Under the pieces are notes generated by a model that was given only the letters and a program-made list of their open reading frames with translations, was not told where the DNA came from and ran no database searches. This document shows positions 54,821-63,593 of a DNA stretch of 64,000 nucleotides, piece by piece (position 1 is the first letter of the stretch; the number at the start of each line of letters is the position of its first letter). The position numbers were made by a program, and so were the translations under genes. Location: positions 62,001-126,000 of the forward strand of contig NZ_VJXY01000021.1 of the NCBI RefSeq assembly GCF_014831675.1, in the 5' to 3' direction. Source of the DNA: Komarekiella delphini-convector SJRDD-AB1. GTDB lineage: Bacteria > Cyanobacteriota > Cyanobacteriia > Cyanobacteriales > Nostocaceae.

Positions 54821-55048
54821 CTAACGCAAAGACTCAAAAATTACCGTTATTGTTATTAAACACAACAAGATAATTCCTAGTGGTAGCATAAACTGTTGCA
54901 AAAGGTACACCAGTATGGGGATAATGTGAAAAATACGTAAACCACTTGATAGAGCATAGGCGATCGCAAAGCCAAACAGCATCAACAAGAAATATTTCAG
55001 AGACTTAGAAGCCAAGCGGAATAGAAGCGTATCTTGATTGGTAGTCAT
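54821..55048 (-). CDS. Small two-pass membrane protein
   Basis: 75 aa from ATG 55048, preceded by GTGAG. A longer reading from a TTG at 55108 would overlap the next gene. Two hydrophobic segments are LKYFLLMLFGFAIAYALS and LPLGIILLCLITITVIF, joined by a stretch with IIPILVYLLQQ that may be a third. It ends ESLR. Not recognised. It follows the 55095-55364 gene in the same direction after 46 bp, so the pair is likely one operon. Confidence 0.6.
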   Translation of the reverse strand: MTTNQDTLLFRLASKSLKYFLLMLFGFAIAYALSSGLRIFHIIPILVYLLQQFMLPLGIILLCLITITVIFESLR

Positions 55049-55094
55049 AATTTTACTCACAAAAGTAGCTAAATTGTTAGTAGTGAATATCTTT

Positions 55095-55364
55095 TTACAG
55101 GTAGCCAATCACCTTACTGGGCGAATAGTAAATAGACTCTTGCTGTTTTTGTTGAGTATTTTGCTTTTCATTATTGGCTAATAGCTGGAATGCGATAAAC
55201 AAAACAAACAACAACAGCAAAAACGAGCCTAAACCAGAGTGATACTTATTTATTTCTCGCTCTACACCACATTTGAGGCAGACATATCTATTGGGATTAC
55301 CTGTATCTTGGGCAAAGGGGCAATAACTCGGATTGCAATCATGATGACAATTTTTGTCCAACAT
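55095..55364 (-). CDS. Small Cys-rich single-pass membrane protein
   Basis: 89 aa. The N-terminal 38 residues have seven Cys/His ligand candidates (CHHDCNPSYC and CLKCG), the shape of a zinc or metal-binding ribbon. A membrane segment (LGSFLLLLFVLFIAFQLLA, about 45-63) and a Gln/Asn-rich tail follow. A consensus AGGAGG lies 7 nt before the ATG, so expression may be strong. I do not recognise a named family. Confidence 0.7.
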   Translation of the reverse strand: MLDKNCHHDCNPSYCPFAQDTGNPNRYVCLKCGVEREINKYHSGLGSFLLLLFVLFIAFQLLANNEKQNTQQKQQESIYYSPSKVIGYL

Positions 55365-55737
55365 TATTGAACCTCCTGTAGGGTGAAAACTTACATAATG
55401 GTTGTAAACACGCCTCTACAGAATCTAGTTAGTTAATACCTACTGCCTATTTAGTAAACTTTCATGAGTCCTTAATATCAACGGATAACGAGTAATATCT
55501 GTGATTTACTAAGCTTGCAGTAGCAGCGCTGGTAAAATCTCTCCTCAACCACATTTTCTTGGCGCTTAACTTAACTTCGCCTGTATTAATTACAAGAGTA
55601 ATACAATCTCCAATGGCTTGCAGTCGGATAAAGTAGTTTAATATTCGGTAGGAAAAAGTAGTTTGTAGTATGACCAGTAGGAATAAGTACTAAAAATATA
55701 GTTATAATGAAGTAAAATTGATACATCAAGTCAGCAA
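55365..55737. other. Divergent intergenic region with candidate -10 box
   Basis: About 370 bp between the small membrane protein gene and the STAND ATPase gene. AAAGTAGTTT occurs twice (near 55630 and 55652) with AGTAGGAATAAGTAC after it. TATAAT at 55703-55708 lies 29 bp before the ATG of the STAND gene and is a fair -10 element, but I see no convincing -35. Confidence 0.4.
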
Positions 55738-58092
55738 ATGGGTGCAGAAGAAGCCTTAGAGTTTGTAGACAGCTTAGTTTTTCTCAAGACGGGAGAACAT
55801 TTAGATAGAACTCAAAGGATTATCTTGGGTCATTTGTGGGAGGACGAGAAGCGGACTTACCAGGATATTGGCAATAGTTGCAGTTATACAGAAGCGCATT
55901 TAAAAGCAGTTGGTGCAGGACTTTGGCATCTACTATCAGATGTTTTAGGAGAGAAAGTCTCAAAATCAACCTTCCAAGGAGTGGTTCAAGGATTTTGGAC
56001 AACCCAGCAGTCACAAAAATCCCATGTCCATCATTTAAGCACTAACAACACTAAACCCCAAGATATAGATTCTAGCTTTGTAGGACGCGATCGCGAAATA
56101 GCCGAGATCCATACCCTCGTTGGTCGAGGAGCCAAAGTTATTCTCATCCAGGGTGAAGGCGGTGTTGGCAAAACAACCTTAGCACGTAAATACTTTAAAA
56201 ATCAAAAATTTGATTTTGTTCTAGAACTATGGATGGCGACAGAAATCCAAAACCTCACTCCTGTAGAGAGTGTGGTGGAGGAATGGCTACGGCGAGACTT
56301 TAACGAAGAACCAGGACGCGATTTTGGCATCAATTTGGAGCGACTGCGGCGGAAGCTGCGAGAGCATACTCCCAAAATTGGGGTATTTATCGACAACCTA
56401 GAAACTGCTCTAGATAAAAATGGCAAGTTCCTGGAATATCGTCGGCCTTATGTTGAGTTATTGAGAGTATTAGCAGACCCAGATTTGCATTCTGTTACCT
56501 TAGTAACAAGTCGTGAGCGTTTGCGTGAGTCTAGTATAGAAGTTCATCTTTACCCCCTAGAAGGGTTAGATGATGAAGCATGGAGACAATTTTTCAGCCG
56601 TCGCCAAATAAATTGTGATTCTACAGTTCTTAGTGAAATGTGCAGAGCTTATGGAGGTAATGCCAAAGCAATGCAAATTCTCCAAGGCGCAATATTGACG
56701 GATTTTAATGGTGATATAAATGCTTATTGGCAAGAAAATCGTACAGATTTGTTAATCGAAAGAGAGTTAAAAGATTTAGTCGCCAGTCAATTTACCCGTA
56801 TCCAACAGATTGATATCGAAGCTTACTGCCTGCTGTACCGTTTAGGATGCTATCGCTACCAAGATATTCCTTCTATACCTATCGAAGGAGTTTTATGCTT
56901 ACTTTGGGATGTACCTGAGCAACAGCGTAAACGTGTAATCAAAGCTTTACAAGAATTATCTTTAATAGAAACTAAAAAAGGTCAATACTGGTTACACCCT
57001 GTAATTCGTGATGAAGCAATCAGTAGATTAAGGTTAGTAGGTGAAGAATGGGAAATAGTGAACCGCAAAGCAGCAGATTTTTGGACACAAAAGGTTGAAA
57101 TAGTCAAAAATATTACCGATGCATTGACAGCTTTAGAAGCATATTATCACTATGTAGAAATTAGTGATTTTGAGCAAGCTGGTGATGTAATTTTACAAGG
57201 GCGAGGTCAACAGTGGAGTACAGGATTACCTTTAGGTTCCTCGTTTTATCAACTGGGATTGCTTCAGAAAAATTTTTCTGTGATTAAGCGGATAATAGAT
57301 GATATAAAATCCCAAGAAAGACTAATTAAACTTTACATTATCCTGGGCTATACATATCGAATTATCGGTTGTATTAGAGAAGCCATAGAGTGTTATGAAA
57401 AATCAGGTGAAATAGTAGAAAATTTAGATGTAAAGCCAATAAAAATTTCTATTTTGTTCAATAAAGGACTTTGTAAGCTTGAACTGGGGGAACTAGAAGC
57501 AGCTGAAGATTGTTTCATTTCTGTTTGCAGCCTTGCTGAACAAAATAGCCAGCTTGATGATTACATGGCTTATGCTCAATGTTGTTTGGCTTTAATCAAA
57601 TCATGTTCTGGTAGTAGAGAAGATGCCTTTTATATTGCAGAAGAGGCTTTTTCTGCAATGTCATTATCAAGTAGAGTAACTTTATGGGGAATAGGGCATA
57701 GTTTAATAACTCTCTGCTTAACTTACAAAAATTTAGGGAATACTAAAAAATCGTTTGATTTGTGCCAAAGAGCTATATTTCATTCTGACGATAATAACTT
57801 TACCCAGATTAAGGCTAAAGCTATAAGTTGCCTAGCTGAGTTGTATCGGGAACAGGGAGAATTTACTAGAGCGCTTTTTCACCATTCAGAAGCAATAGAA
57901 ATCCTGGATAAGATAGGTGCTAAATCAGATTTAGCTGAGGCTTATTATCAACGTGCATTGACTTATCAAAAAATGGGTGAAATTAACAAAAGTAGGGAAG
58001 ATTTTGTTCAAGCGATCGCTCTGTTTAAGGAAATGCAAGCACCTAGACAAGTTGAGAAAGTACAAACAGCAATGGAATGTTTTGAGAAATAA
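55738..58092 (+). CDS. STAND ATPase: N-terminal HTH-like domain, NB-ARC and TPR repeats
   Basis: A 784-aa signal-transducing ATPase. Residues 1-95 form a helical domain (YQDIGNSCSYTEAHLKAVG resembles a helix-turn-helix, here seen in the vWA-MoxR-associated type N-terminus). FVGRDREIAEIHTLV opens the NB-ARC domain with Walker A GEGGVGKTT (139-147), Walker B region IGVFIDNLETA (about 216-226) and the RNBS-like VTLVTSRERL (about 257-266). A winged-helix part follows. The C-terminal about 300 residues are TPR-like (IIDDIKSQERLIKLYIILGY, LAEAYYQRALTYQKMGE). In this class TPRs sense a ligand and the N-terminus acts as output; both are unknown here. Confidence 0.88.
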   Translation: MGAEEALEFVDSLVFLKTGEHLDRTQRIILGHLWEDEKRTYQDIGNSCSYTEAHLKAVGAGLWHLLSDVLGEKVSKSTFQGVVQGFWTTQQSQKSHVHHLSTNNTKPQDIDSSFVGRDREIAEIHTLVGRGAKVILIQGEGGVGKTTLARKYFKNQKFDFVLELWMATEIQNLTPVESVVEEWLRRDFNEEPGRDFGINLERLRRKLREHTPKIGVFIDNLETALDKNGKFLEYRRPYVELLRVLADPDLHSVTLVTSRERLRESSIEVHLYPLEGLDDEAWRQFFSRRQINCDSTVLSEMCRAYGGNAKAMQILQGAILTDFNGDINAYWQENRTDLLIERELKDLVASQFTRIQQIDIEAYCLLYRLGCYRYQDIPSIPIEGVLCLLWDVPEQQRKRVIKALQELSLIETKKGQYWLHPVIRDEAISRLRLVGEEWEIVNRKAADFWTQKVEIVKNITDALTALEAYYHYVEISDFEQAGDVILQGRGQQWSTGLPLGSSFYQLGLLQKNFSVIKRIIDDIKSQERLIKLYIILGYTYRIIGCIREAIECYEKSGEIVENLDVKPIKISILFNKGLCKLELGELEAAEDCFISVCSLAEQNSQLDDYMAYAQCCLALIKSCSGSREDAFYIAEEAFSAMSLSSRVTLWGIGHSLITLCLTYKNLGNTKKSFDLCQRAIFHSDDNNFTQIKAKAISCLAELYREQGEFTRALFHHSEAIEILDKIGAKSDLAEAYYQRALTYQKMGEINKSREDFVQAIALFKEMQAPRQVEKVQTAMECFEK

Positions 58093-58136
58093 GTAATAAT
58101 AATATTAGTATGTCCTGTCCAGGAGAATAGATAGTC

Positions 58137-58685
58137 ATGGTAACTGCTACAGTTATTGCAAATATATTACCAAATGTTTCTCTAGAAGACTGGATGCAAA
58201 ATCCTCCTAATAACACAGAATGGGTGGATGGGGAGTTAGTGAAGAAAAATGGAGTGACACTCAAGCATAGTCGGATTCAAGCCAATGTAGCTTATTACTG
58301 GAGAAATTACAAAGATTCTAGCGGACAAGGGGGACAAGTTTATACAGAAGTACCTTGTCGCACTAACAAACAAGGACGTGTTCCTGATGTTGCTTATCTC
58401 ACACCAGAATTAATTACTCAGTTTGGCGAACCCGCTGCGTTACCCCAAAGTTTCCCACTAATTGCTGAGATTGTTTCCCCTACAGATATTGCTGAAGAGA
58501 TAATTGCTAAATCTCAAGAATATCTGCAATCTCAAGGTGAGGAAGTATGGTTAGTGTTTCCAGAAAATCGTTGGATTATTGTGATCACGCAAAATCAGCG
58601 ACTTGTATTTATTTCTGGTGAAGTTGTCAGCACTCAAACTGTGCTAAAAGGTTTCAATGTGGCAGTTGATGAATTGTTGGCTTGA
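58137..58685 (+). CDS. Uma2-family (DUF820) PD-(D/E)xK protein
   Basis: A 182-aa predicted nuclease-fold protein. The catalytic pattern is visible: Asp84 in RVPDVAYLTPE, Glu111 in IAEIVSPTD and Lys125 in KSQEYLQSQGEEVWLVFPE. Hundreds of copies of this family occur in filamentous cyanobacteria, and their biological role is unproven. It starts 44 bp after the STAND gene in the same direction and could be co-transcribed. Confidence 0.9.
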   Translation: MVTATVIANILPNVSLEDWMQNPPNNTEWVDGELVKKNGVTLKHSRIQANVAYYWRNYKDSSGQGGQVYTEVPCRTNKQGRVPDVAYLTPELITQFGEPAALPQSFPLIAEIVSPTDIAEEIIAKSQEYLQSQGEEVWLVFPENRWIIVITQNQRLVFISGEVVSTQTVLKGFNVAVDELLA

Positions 58686-58753
58686 TAAGAAGATTCCCTT
58701 TAAAATACCCGACTTTTCTAAAAAGTTGAGAATCTTAAATCTGAAAGCTGATA

Positions 58754-59464
58754 TTAACGGAAACCTAAAATTTCTGAAACTGCTTTTACAATATCAAGAT
58801 AAAAGTTGCCTTTCACTGCGCGAAACAACTCAAATTTAGAGTCAGGAGCACCAAAAAACGGTCTGAGAAACCATCCTAACTGTACACCAACAAAGGCATA
58901 AAGCAATAACCAGGATCTTAAAATAGTAGTACGGGTTTTTTTGCCAACTTCATCTTGTTGGGAAAGTAACTGCATTCCCTCATAAAGGAATCTAACGCCA
59001 AAAATACCTGTGATGCCAAAAATTAATACATTCAACAGTTTAAAAAATTGATAAGAGTCGGGAGTAGTGATGAGGAAAAATAGTGTTACAGGCGCCAAAC
59101 TGAATAAAAGCACACTAATCACAGATACAGATGTGAGTAACACAACAAAATGCTGTTGAATACTGCTCCGAGAACCAAACAAAACATTAAAGAAGAATAA
59201 AGTCGGAAAGCAAATGATGAGTGTTAATAAGTAGAAAGCTGGGAGTTTGATAGCGCCAGATAATGCTTGCGCCCAACTGTGAGATGCACCGATAATTGCA
59301 CCATAGATGGCAAAGAAAATGGAACTAGAAACGAACAGAGAACTGATTTTATTTTGTAGTCGCACTTCCTGACGAATTTCTTCTAAGAACCCCTGGCGAT
59401 CGCGTAGTAAATTAACTAAGACACCAAATTGTTGAATTCCACGAGATTTATTTTTTTCTAACAT
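58754..59464 (-). CDS. Multi-pass membrane protein, paralogue of its neighbour (copy 2)
   Basis: 236 aa from ATG 59464; an upstream TTG is less likely. About 50 N-terminal soluble residues (LLRDRQGFLEEIRQEVRLQN) are followed by about five to six hydrophobic segments and the C-terminal pattern YAFVGVQLGWFLRPFFGAPD and NFYLDIVKAVSEILGF. Roughly 55-60% identical to the 59501 gene by eye. Similar cyanobacterial proteins carry the automatic label actin-binding WH2-type, which I would not rely on. Function unknown. Confidence 0.75.
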   Translation of the reverse strand: MLEKNKSRGIQQFGVLVNLLRDRQGFLEEIRQEVRLQNKISSLFVSSSIFFAIYGAIIGASHSWAQALSGAIKLPAFYLLTLIICFPTLFFFNVLFGSRSSIQQHFVVLLTSVSVISVLLFSLAPVTLFFLITTPDSYQFFKLLNVLIFGITGIFGVRFLYEGMQLLSQQDEVGKKTRTTILRSWLLLYAFVGVQLGWFLRPFFGAPDSKFELFRAVKGNFYLDIVKAVSEILGFR

Positions 59465-59500
59465 AATCTTTTGATATTTCAAATTTTGTTTAATAACTAA

Positions 59501-60205
59501 TTAACGAAATCCTAATAGATAGGTAATAGCTTGAATTACACTTAGATAAAAATTACCTTCTCGCTCTCGAAATAGTTGAAATACAGAATCAGGTCTCCCA
59601 AAAAATGGTCTGAGAGTCCATCCTAATTGACTACCTACAAAAGCATAAAGAAATAGCCAAAATTGCAAAATCTTTTGGCGCGTATTGCTTCCTTCATTCT
59701 CTTGTTCTAAAACCAAACTCGTAGCGTGATATAAAGACGAGATCCCAATAAATCCAGTTATGGCGAAAAGAAATACATTTAATAAAATTAAAAATTGGTA
59801 ATTCTTAGTAGTAATCAGAAAAAATAGTGTGATTGGGGCAAAACTAAATAAAAGCACACTAGTTACTGAAACCGCAGTTAGCACTAATGCTAAATGTTGA
59901 CCAAAAGTCCGCTTTGAACCAAAAATAATATTAGCAAAGTACAAAGTCGGTATACAAATCAGCAGTGTGATTAAATAGAGGGCTGGCAGTTTAATGGCGG
60001 AAGATAAAGCTTGCATCCAGCTATGGTATGCACCAATAATTCCGCCATAGATAGCAAGGAATATGGAACTACAAACTAACAGAGAAATGATTTTATTTGA
60101 TAATCTTGTACCTTGCCGAACTTCCTCTAAAAATCCATTGCGATCGCGCAATAATTCAATCAATACTGCAAAGTACTTGATCCCTGACGATTTCCGCTCA
60201 ATCAT
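59501..60205 (-). CDS. Multi-pass membrane protein, paralogue of its neighbour (copy 1)
   Basis: 234 aa from ATG 60205, which has GAGGATAAC just before it. Same architecture as the downstream copy: LLRDRNGFLEEVRQGTRLSN, hydrophobic segments between about 40 and 205, and YAFVGSQLGWTLRPFFGRPD. The two start and end alike and are 36 bp apart, a tandem duplication. The cytoplasmic N-terminal charged region and QLGW(T/F)LRPFFG motif are best conserved. It lies 22 bp after cruP in the same direction, so all three may share a transcript. Confidence 0.78.
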   Translation of the reverse strand: MIERKSSGIKYFAVLIELLRDRNGFLEEVRQGTRLSNKIISLLVCSSIFLAIYGGIIGAYHSWMQALSSAIKLPALYLITLLICIPTLYFANIIFGSKRTFGQHLALVLTAVSVTSVLLFSFAPITLFFLITTKNYQFLILLNVFLFAITGFIGISSLYHATSLVLEQENEGSNTRQKILQFWLFLYAFVGSQLGWTLRPFFGRPDSVFQLFREREGNFYLSVIQAITYLLGFR

Positions 60206-60227
60206 GTTATCCTCACACACATATTAT

Positions 60228-61775
60228 TCAAGTTCCATCCGAATAATCAGCGCCAGAACCATACTTCCATGCATCAACCAAACGATGCCAGTAATATTGT
60301 TGTTCGCTTGGTTGATTCTTAAGCCATGTTTCTAACATTGGGCTTAACCAAAATAAGGCAGTATAAACACCCAAATTTCCATAATGCACCATCCAATCTA
60401 GTAAACTTCCCAAACCTACTTGCGGAATTATTTTGGCAACTAATCCCGGATGTGCCAAACCAGTTTTTAACAATGTTTGTGTCAGCGCCGAAAACTGCAC
60501 TATATCTTGCAAAAATGGTTTTAGCACTGGCGTACCTAGCTGTTGCATTTCTTGAAATACAGCAGAGAGCAGTTGGTTAATTTGCTCTGGAGCAATCTTC
60601 TGATTCACACCGACACTCATCGCCCTTTGAAACAACCAAGTGACAGTTAGACTGGGCTGATAAGGTTGCAGTAGTACCAGCGCTTCAGCGGATAATTGTT
60701 CAGTTTGTAGTGCCTCCTCGATGCCAAATGTTAAACGCTTTAGGTGACGCACCATCGCACCAAAACCACCAAAACTCAAGGGTGATTGACTCCCACTGCT
60801 ATCTCCCACTGGCACAATGCGGCTCCAAGGGGTTTTGAGGGGACTTTGGCGATAGGTAGGAAAGAATCCAAACAGCGCTCGTTGAAACTTCAACTGGCTC
60901 AATTCCACGCCTTGATATTCTGGTAGGAGACGCAGATATTCTTCAAATAGAGCTTCTAAACTTAAGCGTTGTGGATGTGCATCCATGTAAGTGAATAAGT
61001 AAGTGGTTCTACCATCTCTGGCTGGGAAGGCTTCCCAGAAATACTGGCATTGATTCTGCAAGGATGTAAATGATAATAACAAGTCGCCTGAGTGATTTTC
61101 CGCAAAACCTTGGGCACAACTTCCCACCACTAGGCAAAGGGCATCTGGTTTTTTTCCTTGGCGTGCTTGCTGGGTAATAGGAGAAAGATGCCCCATTGCA
61201 TCGATTAACAGCCTAGCTTTGAATTGCTGGTTTACCATCACCCCATCTGGATGAACTACCGCCTCGGTAAAAGGTGTATTTTCTAACAAATTTCCACCAG
61301 CAGCCAGAAATCGTGTCTTTAAAGTAGCCAGTAAATAAACTGGATCTACGCCAATATTTAGCACATCTTCTACCCAAACTTCTGTACCACTGTGAAAGCT
61401 GACTCGTGCTGGGTTATATTTGGTAGCGATCGCTTGTTCTAATTCCGCATCTGTCAATAGGTTTAATTCTAAAAATACATTTAACTCATCTTGAGAGATA
61501 TTCCATTCTTGTTTCCGACCATGTAAAATACCTCTTTCTATTAATGCCACTCGTAATCCCTTCACGGCTAAAGCGCAACCAATTAAAATTCCTAATGTGC
61601 CACCGCAAATAATTGCATCCCAGTCAACATTACCTAAAAGTTGTTGACTTTCTTGAACTAATGTTGGTACTGGTCTAGTGTTTTCTCTGAGTGTTGTTAG
61701 GATGCGATCGCTTTGACGCAATCCTCCCAAAACATTGCCCGGTAGTTGGCTAAGAATCTCTTCAGTTAAAGACAT
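60228..61775 (-). CDS. cruP: CruP-type flavoprotein (lycopene cyclase-like)
   Basis: An FAD-dependent protein of 515 aa of the CruA/CruP family, conserved in oxygenic phototrophs. DAIICGGTLGILIGCALAVK (about 54-73) is the dinucleotide-binding fold, REWNIS-like QEWNISQDEL follows, and KPDALCLVVGSCAQGF, QYFWEAFPARDGRTTYLFTY, VPVGDSSGSQSPLSFGGFGA and LLDWMVHYG match CruP closely. CruP is a paralogue of lycopene cyclase CruA; its physiological role in plants and cyanobacteria is in carotenoid handling under oxidative stress rather than proven bulk cyclisation. Minus strand, possibly first gene of an operon with the two membrane paralogues. Confidence 0.88.
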   Translation of the reverse strand: MSLTEEILSQLPGNVLGGLRQSDRILTTLRENTRPVPTLVQESQQLLGNVDWDAIICGGTLGILIGCALAVKGLRVALIERGILHGRKQEWNISQDELNVFLELNLLTDAELEQAIATKYNPARVSFHSGTEVWVEDVLNIGVDPVYLLATLKTRFLAAGGNLLENTPFTEAVVHPDGVMVNQQFKARLLIDAMGHLSPITQQARQGKKPDALCLVVGSCAQGFAENHSGDLLLSFTSLQNQCQYFWEAFPARDGRTTYLFTYMDAHPQRLSLEALFEEYLRLLPEYQGVELSQLKFQRALFGFFPTYRQSPLKTPWSRIVPVGDSSGSQSPLSFGGFGAMVRHLKRLTFGIEEALQTEQLSAEALVLLQPYQPSLTVTWLFQRAMSVGVNQKIAPEQINQLLSAVFQEMQQLGTPVLKPFLQDIVQFSALTQTLLKTGLAHPGLVAKIIPQVGLGSLLDWMVHYGNLGVYTALFWLSPMLETWLKNQPSEQQYYWHRLVDAWKYGSGADYSDGT

Positions 61776-62149
61776 AAAAGTTAATTTCAGCAGAGCTACT
61801 AGTACTGATCGTATCTTTACTGGATTTTTTAGCGTGATTTCTCAGATAAAATTTTGACTCTCATCATTAATAATCTGCGCTTATGATCAGTACTAATAAA
61901 ATATCTCTAAATTTGTCGATTTTTTAAATATCAAATCCTTTTGCTGTAAGCTTTACAGGCATTTAATCAGCATCAAAGAACATGCATTCCTTCACTGTTT
62001 CTTTAAAAAGATTTCTTGAAAATTTTATTTCCTTTAAACAGAGGGTAAACATATACTTAAAAATATTGTTATAACCAAAGAGAACTTTAGAACAAAAGTA
62101 GACTTCGCATCAGGCTGTAAAAAGTTAATACGCTTTCAAGTGTTTCCCT
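61776..62149. other. Divergent intergenic region
   Basis: About 370 bp between cruP (minus) and a glycosyltransferase (plus). AT-rich; no repeat or regulatory site that I can name. It should hold both promoters. Confidence 0.4.
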
Positions 62150-63421
62150 ATGAAAATCGCCTTTATAGTTGGGAAGTTTCCTGTATTGTCAGAGACATTT
62201 GTTCTGAACCAAATTATAGGTTTGATTTCTCGTGGACATGAGGTAGATATTTACGGTTATCAACCAGATGATACTTTTAAAGTTCATCCAGATGTAGAAA
62301 AATATCACCTATTAGCTCGTACCCACTATCCACCGGAAATACCCAGAAATTACCTTTTGCGCTTCCTCAAAGGTCTGCAATTAGTACTTACGAATTTTCC
62401 TAAAGCTCCTTTAGTATTATTGCGATCGCTCAACTTTTTCAAGTATGGTGGGCGAGCAACTTGCTTGCGCTTACTGTACTCAGTTATCCGGCTATTGAAA
62501 GCTCAGCCGTATGATATCATACATTGCCAATTTGGGACATTCGCCCAAGAAGGTCTGATTTTGCGTGATATTGGTGCCATCCAAGGAAAGTTAATTACTA
62601 CATTTCGAGGTTACGATATTAGCCAGGTTGTTCATCAGCGTGGAGAAGATGTTTATGACTCATTATTTGCTAAAGGAGATTTTTTCTTAGCGAATTGCGA
62701 GTATTTCAAGAAAAGAGCCATCAAACTAGGTTGTGATGAGAAAAAAATTGTCGTGCATGGTTCAGGGATAGATAGCAGTCGATTTCCGTTTAAACTTAGA
62801 AATCCTCATCCCGATGGCAAGATTCGCATTACGACAACTGGTCGTCTTATCGAAAAAAAAGGCATAGAATATAGCATTCGTGCTGTTGCTAAAGTATCCA
62901 GGATTCACCAGAACATCGAGTACAATATCATTGGTGATGGATATTTAAAAGAAAGTTTGCAACAGTTAATTGAGGAACTAAATATTGCGGATAAAGTCCA
63001 TCTTCTAGGTTGGAAAAATCAGCCGGAAATTATTGAGATTCTCGACAATTCCGATATATTCATGGCTCCCAGCGTCACAGCTACAAATGGCGATCAAGAT
63101 GCTCCTGTCAATACTTTAAAAGAAGCAATGTTGATGACTTTGCCAGTCATAGCTACTCGCCATGGTGGTATCCCGGAACTTGTGCAAGATGGTATTTCTG
63201 GTTTTCTAGTTCCAGAACGAGATGCTGATGCCATAGCTGAGAAATTAAGTTATCTCATAGAACATCCAGAAATTTGGTCACAAATGGGTCAAGCAGGTCG
63301 TACCTATGTAGAATCAAACTACGACATCAACAAGCTAAACGATGAGTTAATCCAGATTTATCGACAAATATTGAGCAATGATTTACATTCTCAAGATTTG
63401 GCGCTAGTAGCTTCAACATGA
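62150..63421 (+). CDS. Glycosyltransferase family 4 (WcaL/AmsK-like)
   Basis: GT-B enzyme, 423 aa. KIAFIVGKFPVLSETFVLNQ (about 2-21) is the signature N-terminus of the WcaL/AmsK colanic-acid branch. IIHCQFGTFAQEGLIL and TTFRGYDISQ follow. The donor domain begins RITTTGRLIEKKGIEYSIRA (about 225-244) and the acidic motif region is PSVTATNGDQDAPVNTLKEA (about 305-324). This branch often adds galactose-like sugars, but the donor is unknown. It lies about 19 kb beyond the main locus. Confidence 0.92.
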   Translation: MKIAFIVGKFPVLSETFVLNQIIGLISRGHEVDIYGYQPDDTFKVHPDVEKYHLLARTHYPPEIPRNYLLRFLKGLQLVLTNFPKAPLVLLRSLNFFKYGGRATCLRLLYSVIRLLKAQPYDIIHCQFGTFAQEGLILRDIGAIQGKLITTFRGYDISQVVHQRGEDVYDSLFAKGDFFLANCEYFKKRAIKLGCDEKKIVVHGSGIDSSRFPFKLRNPHPDGKIRITTTGRLIEKKGIEYSIRAVAKVSRIHQNIEYNIIGDGYLKESLQQLIEELNIADKVHLLGWKNQPEIIEILDNSDIFMAPSVTATNGDQDAPVNTLKEAMLMTLPVIATRHGGIPELVQDGISGFLVPERDADAIAEKLSYLIEHPEIWSQMGQAGRTYVESNYDINKLNDELIQIYRQILSNDLHSQDLALVAST

Positions 63422-63593
63422 GGTTTTGCAGTAAACCACACATTTCTCAAAAGATGGAAATAGCAATGCAATACCAACTACAAACGCTCATTACAAAAGT
63501 AGAAATCTAAAATTTTCATCTTTCAACTCTCATTCTGTTTTTAGTCTTTCCCAACTACATCAATTGAAATTACCCAAGGATATTGATTTAGAT

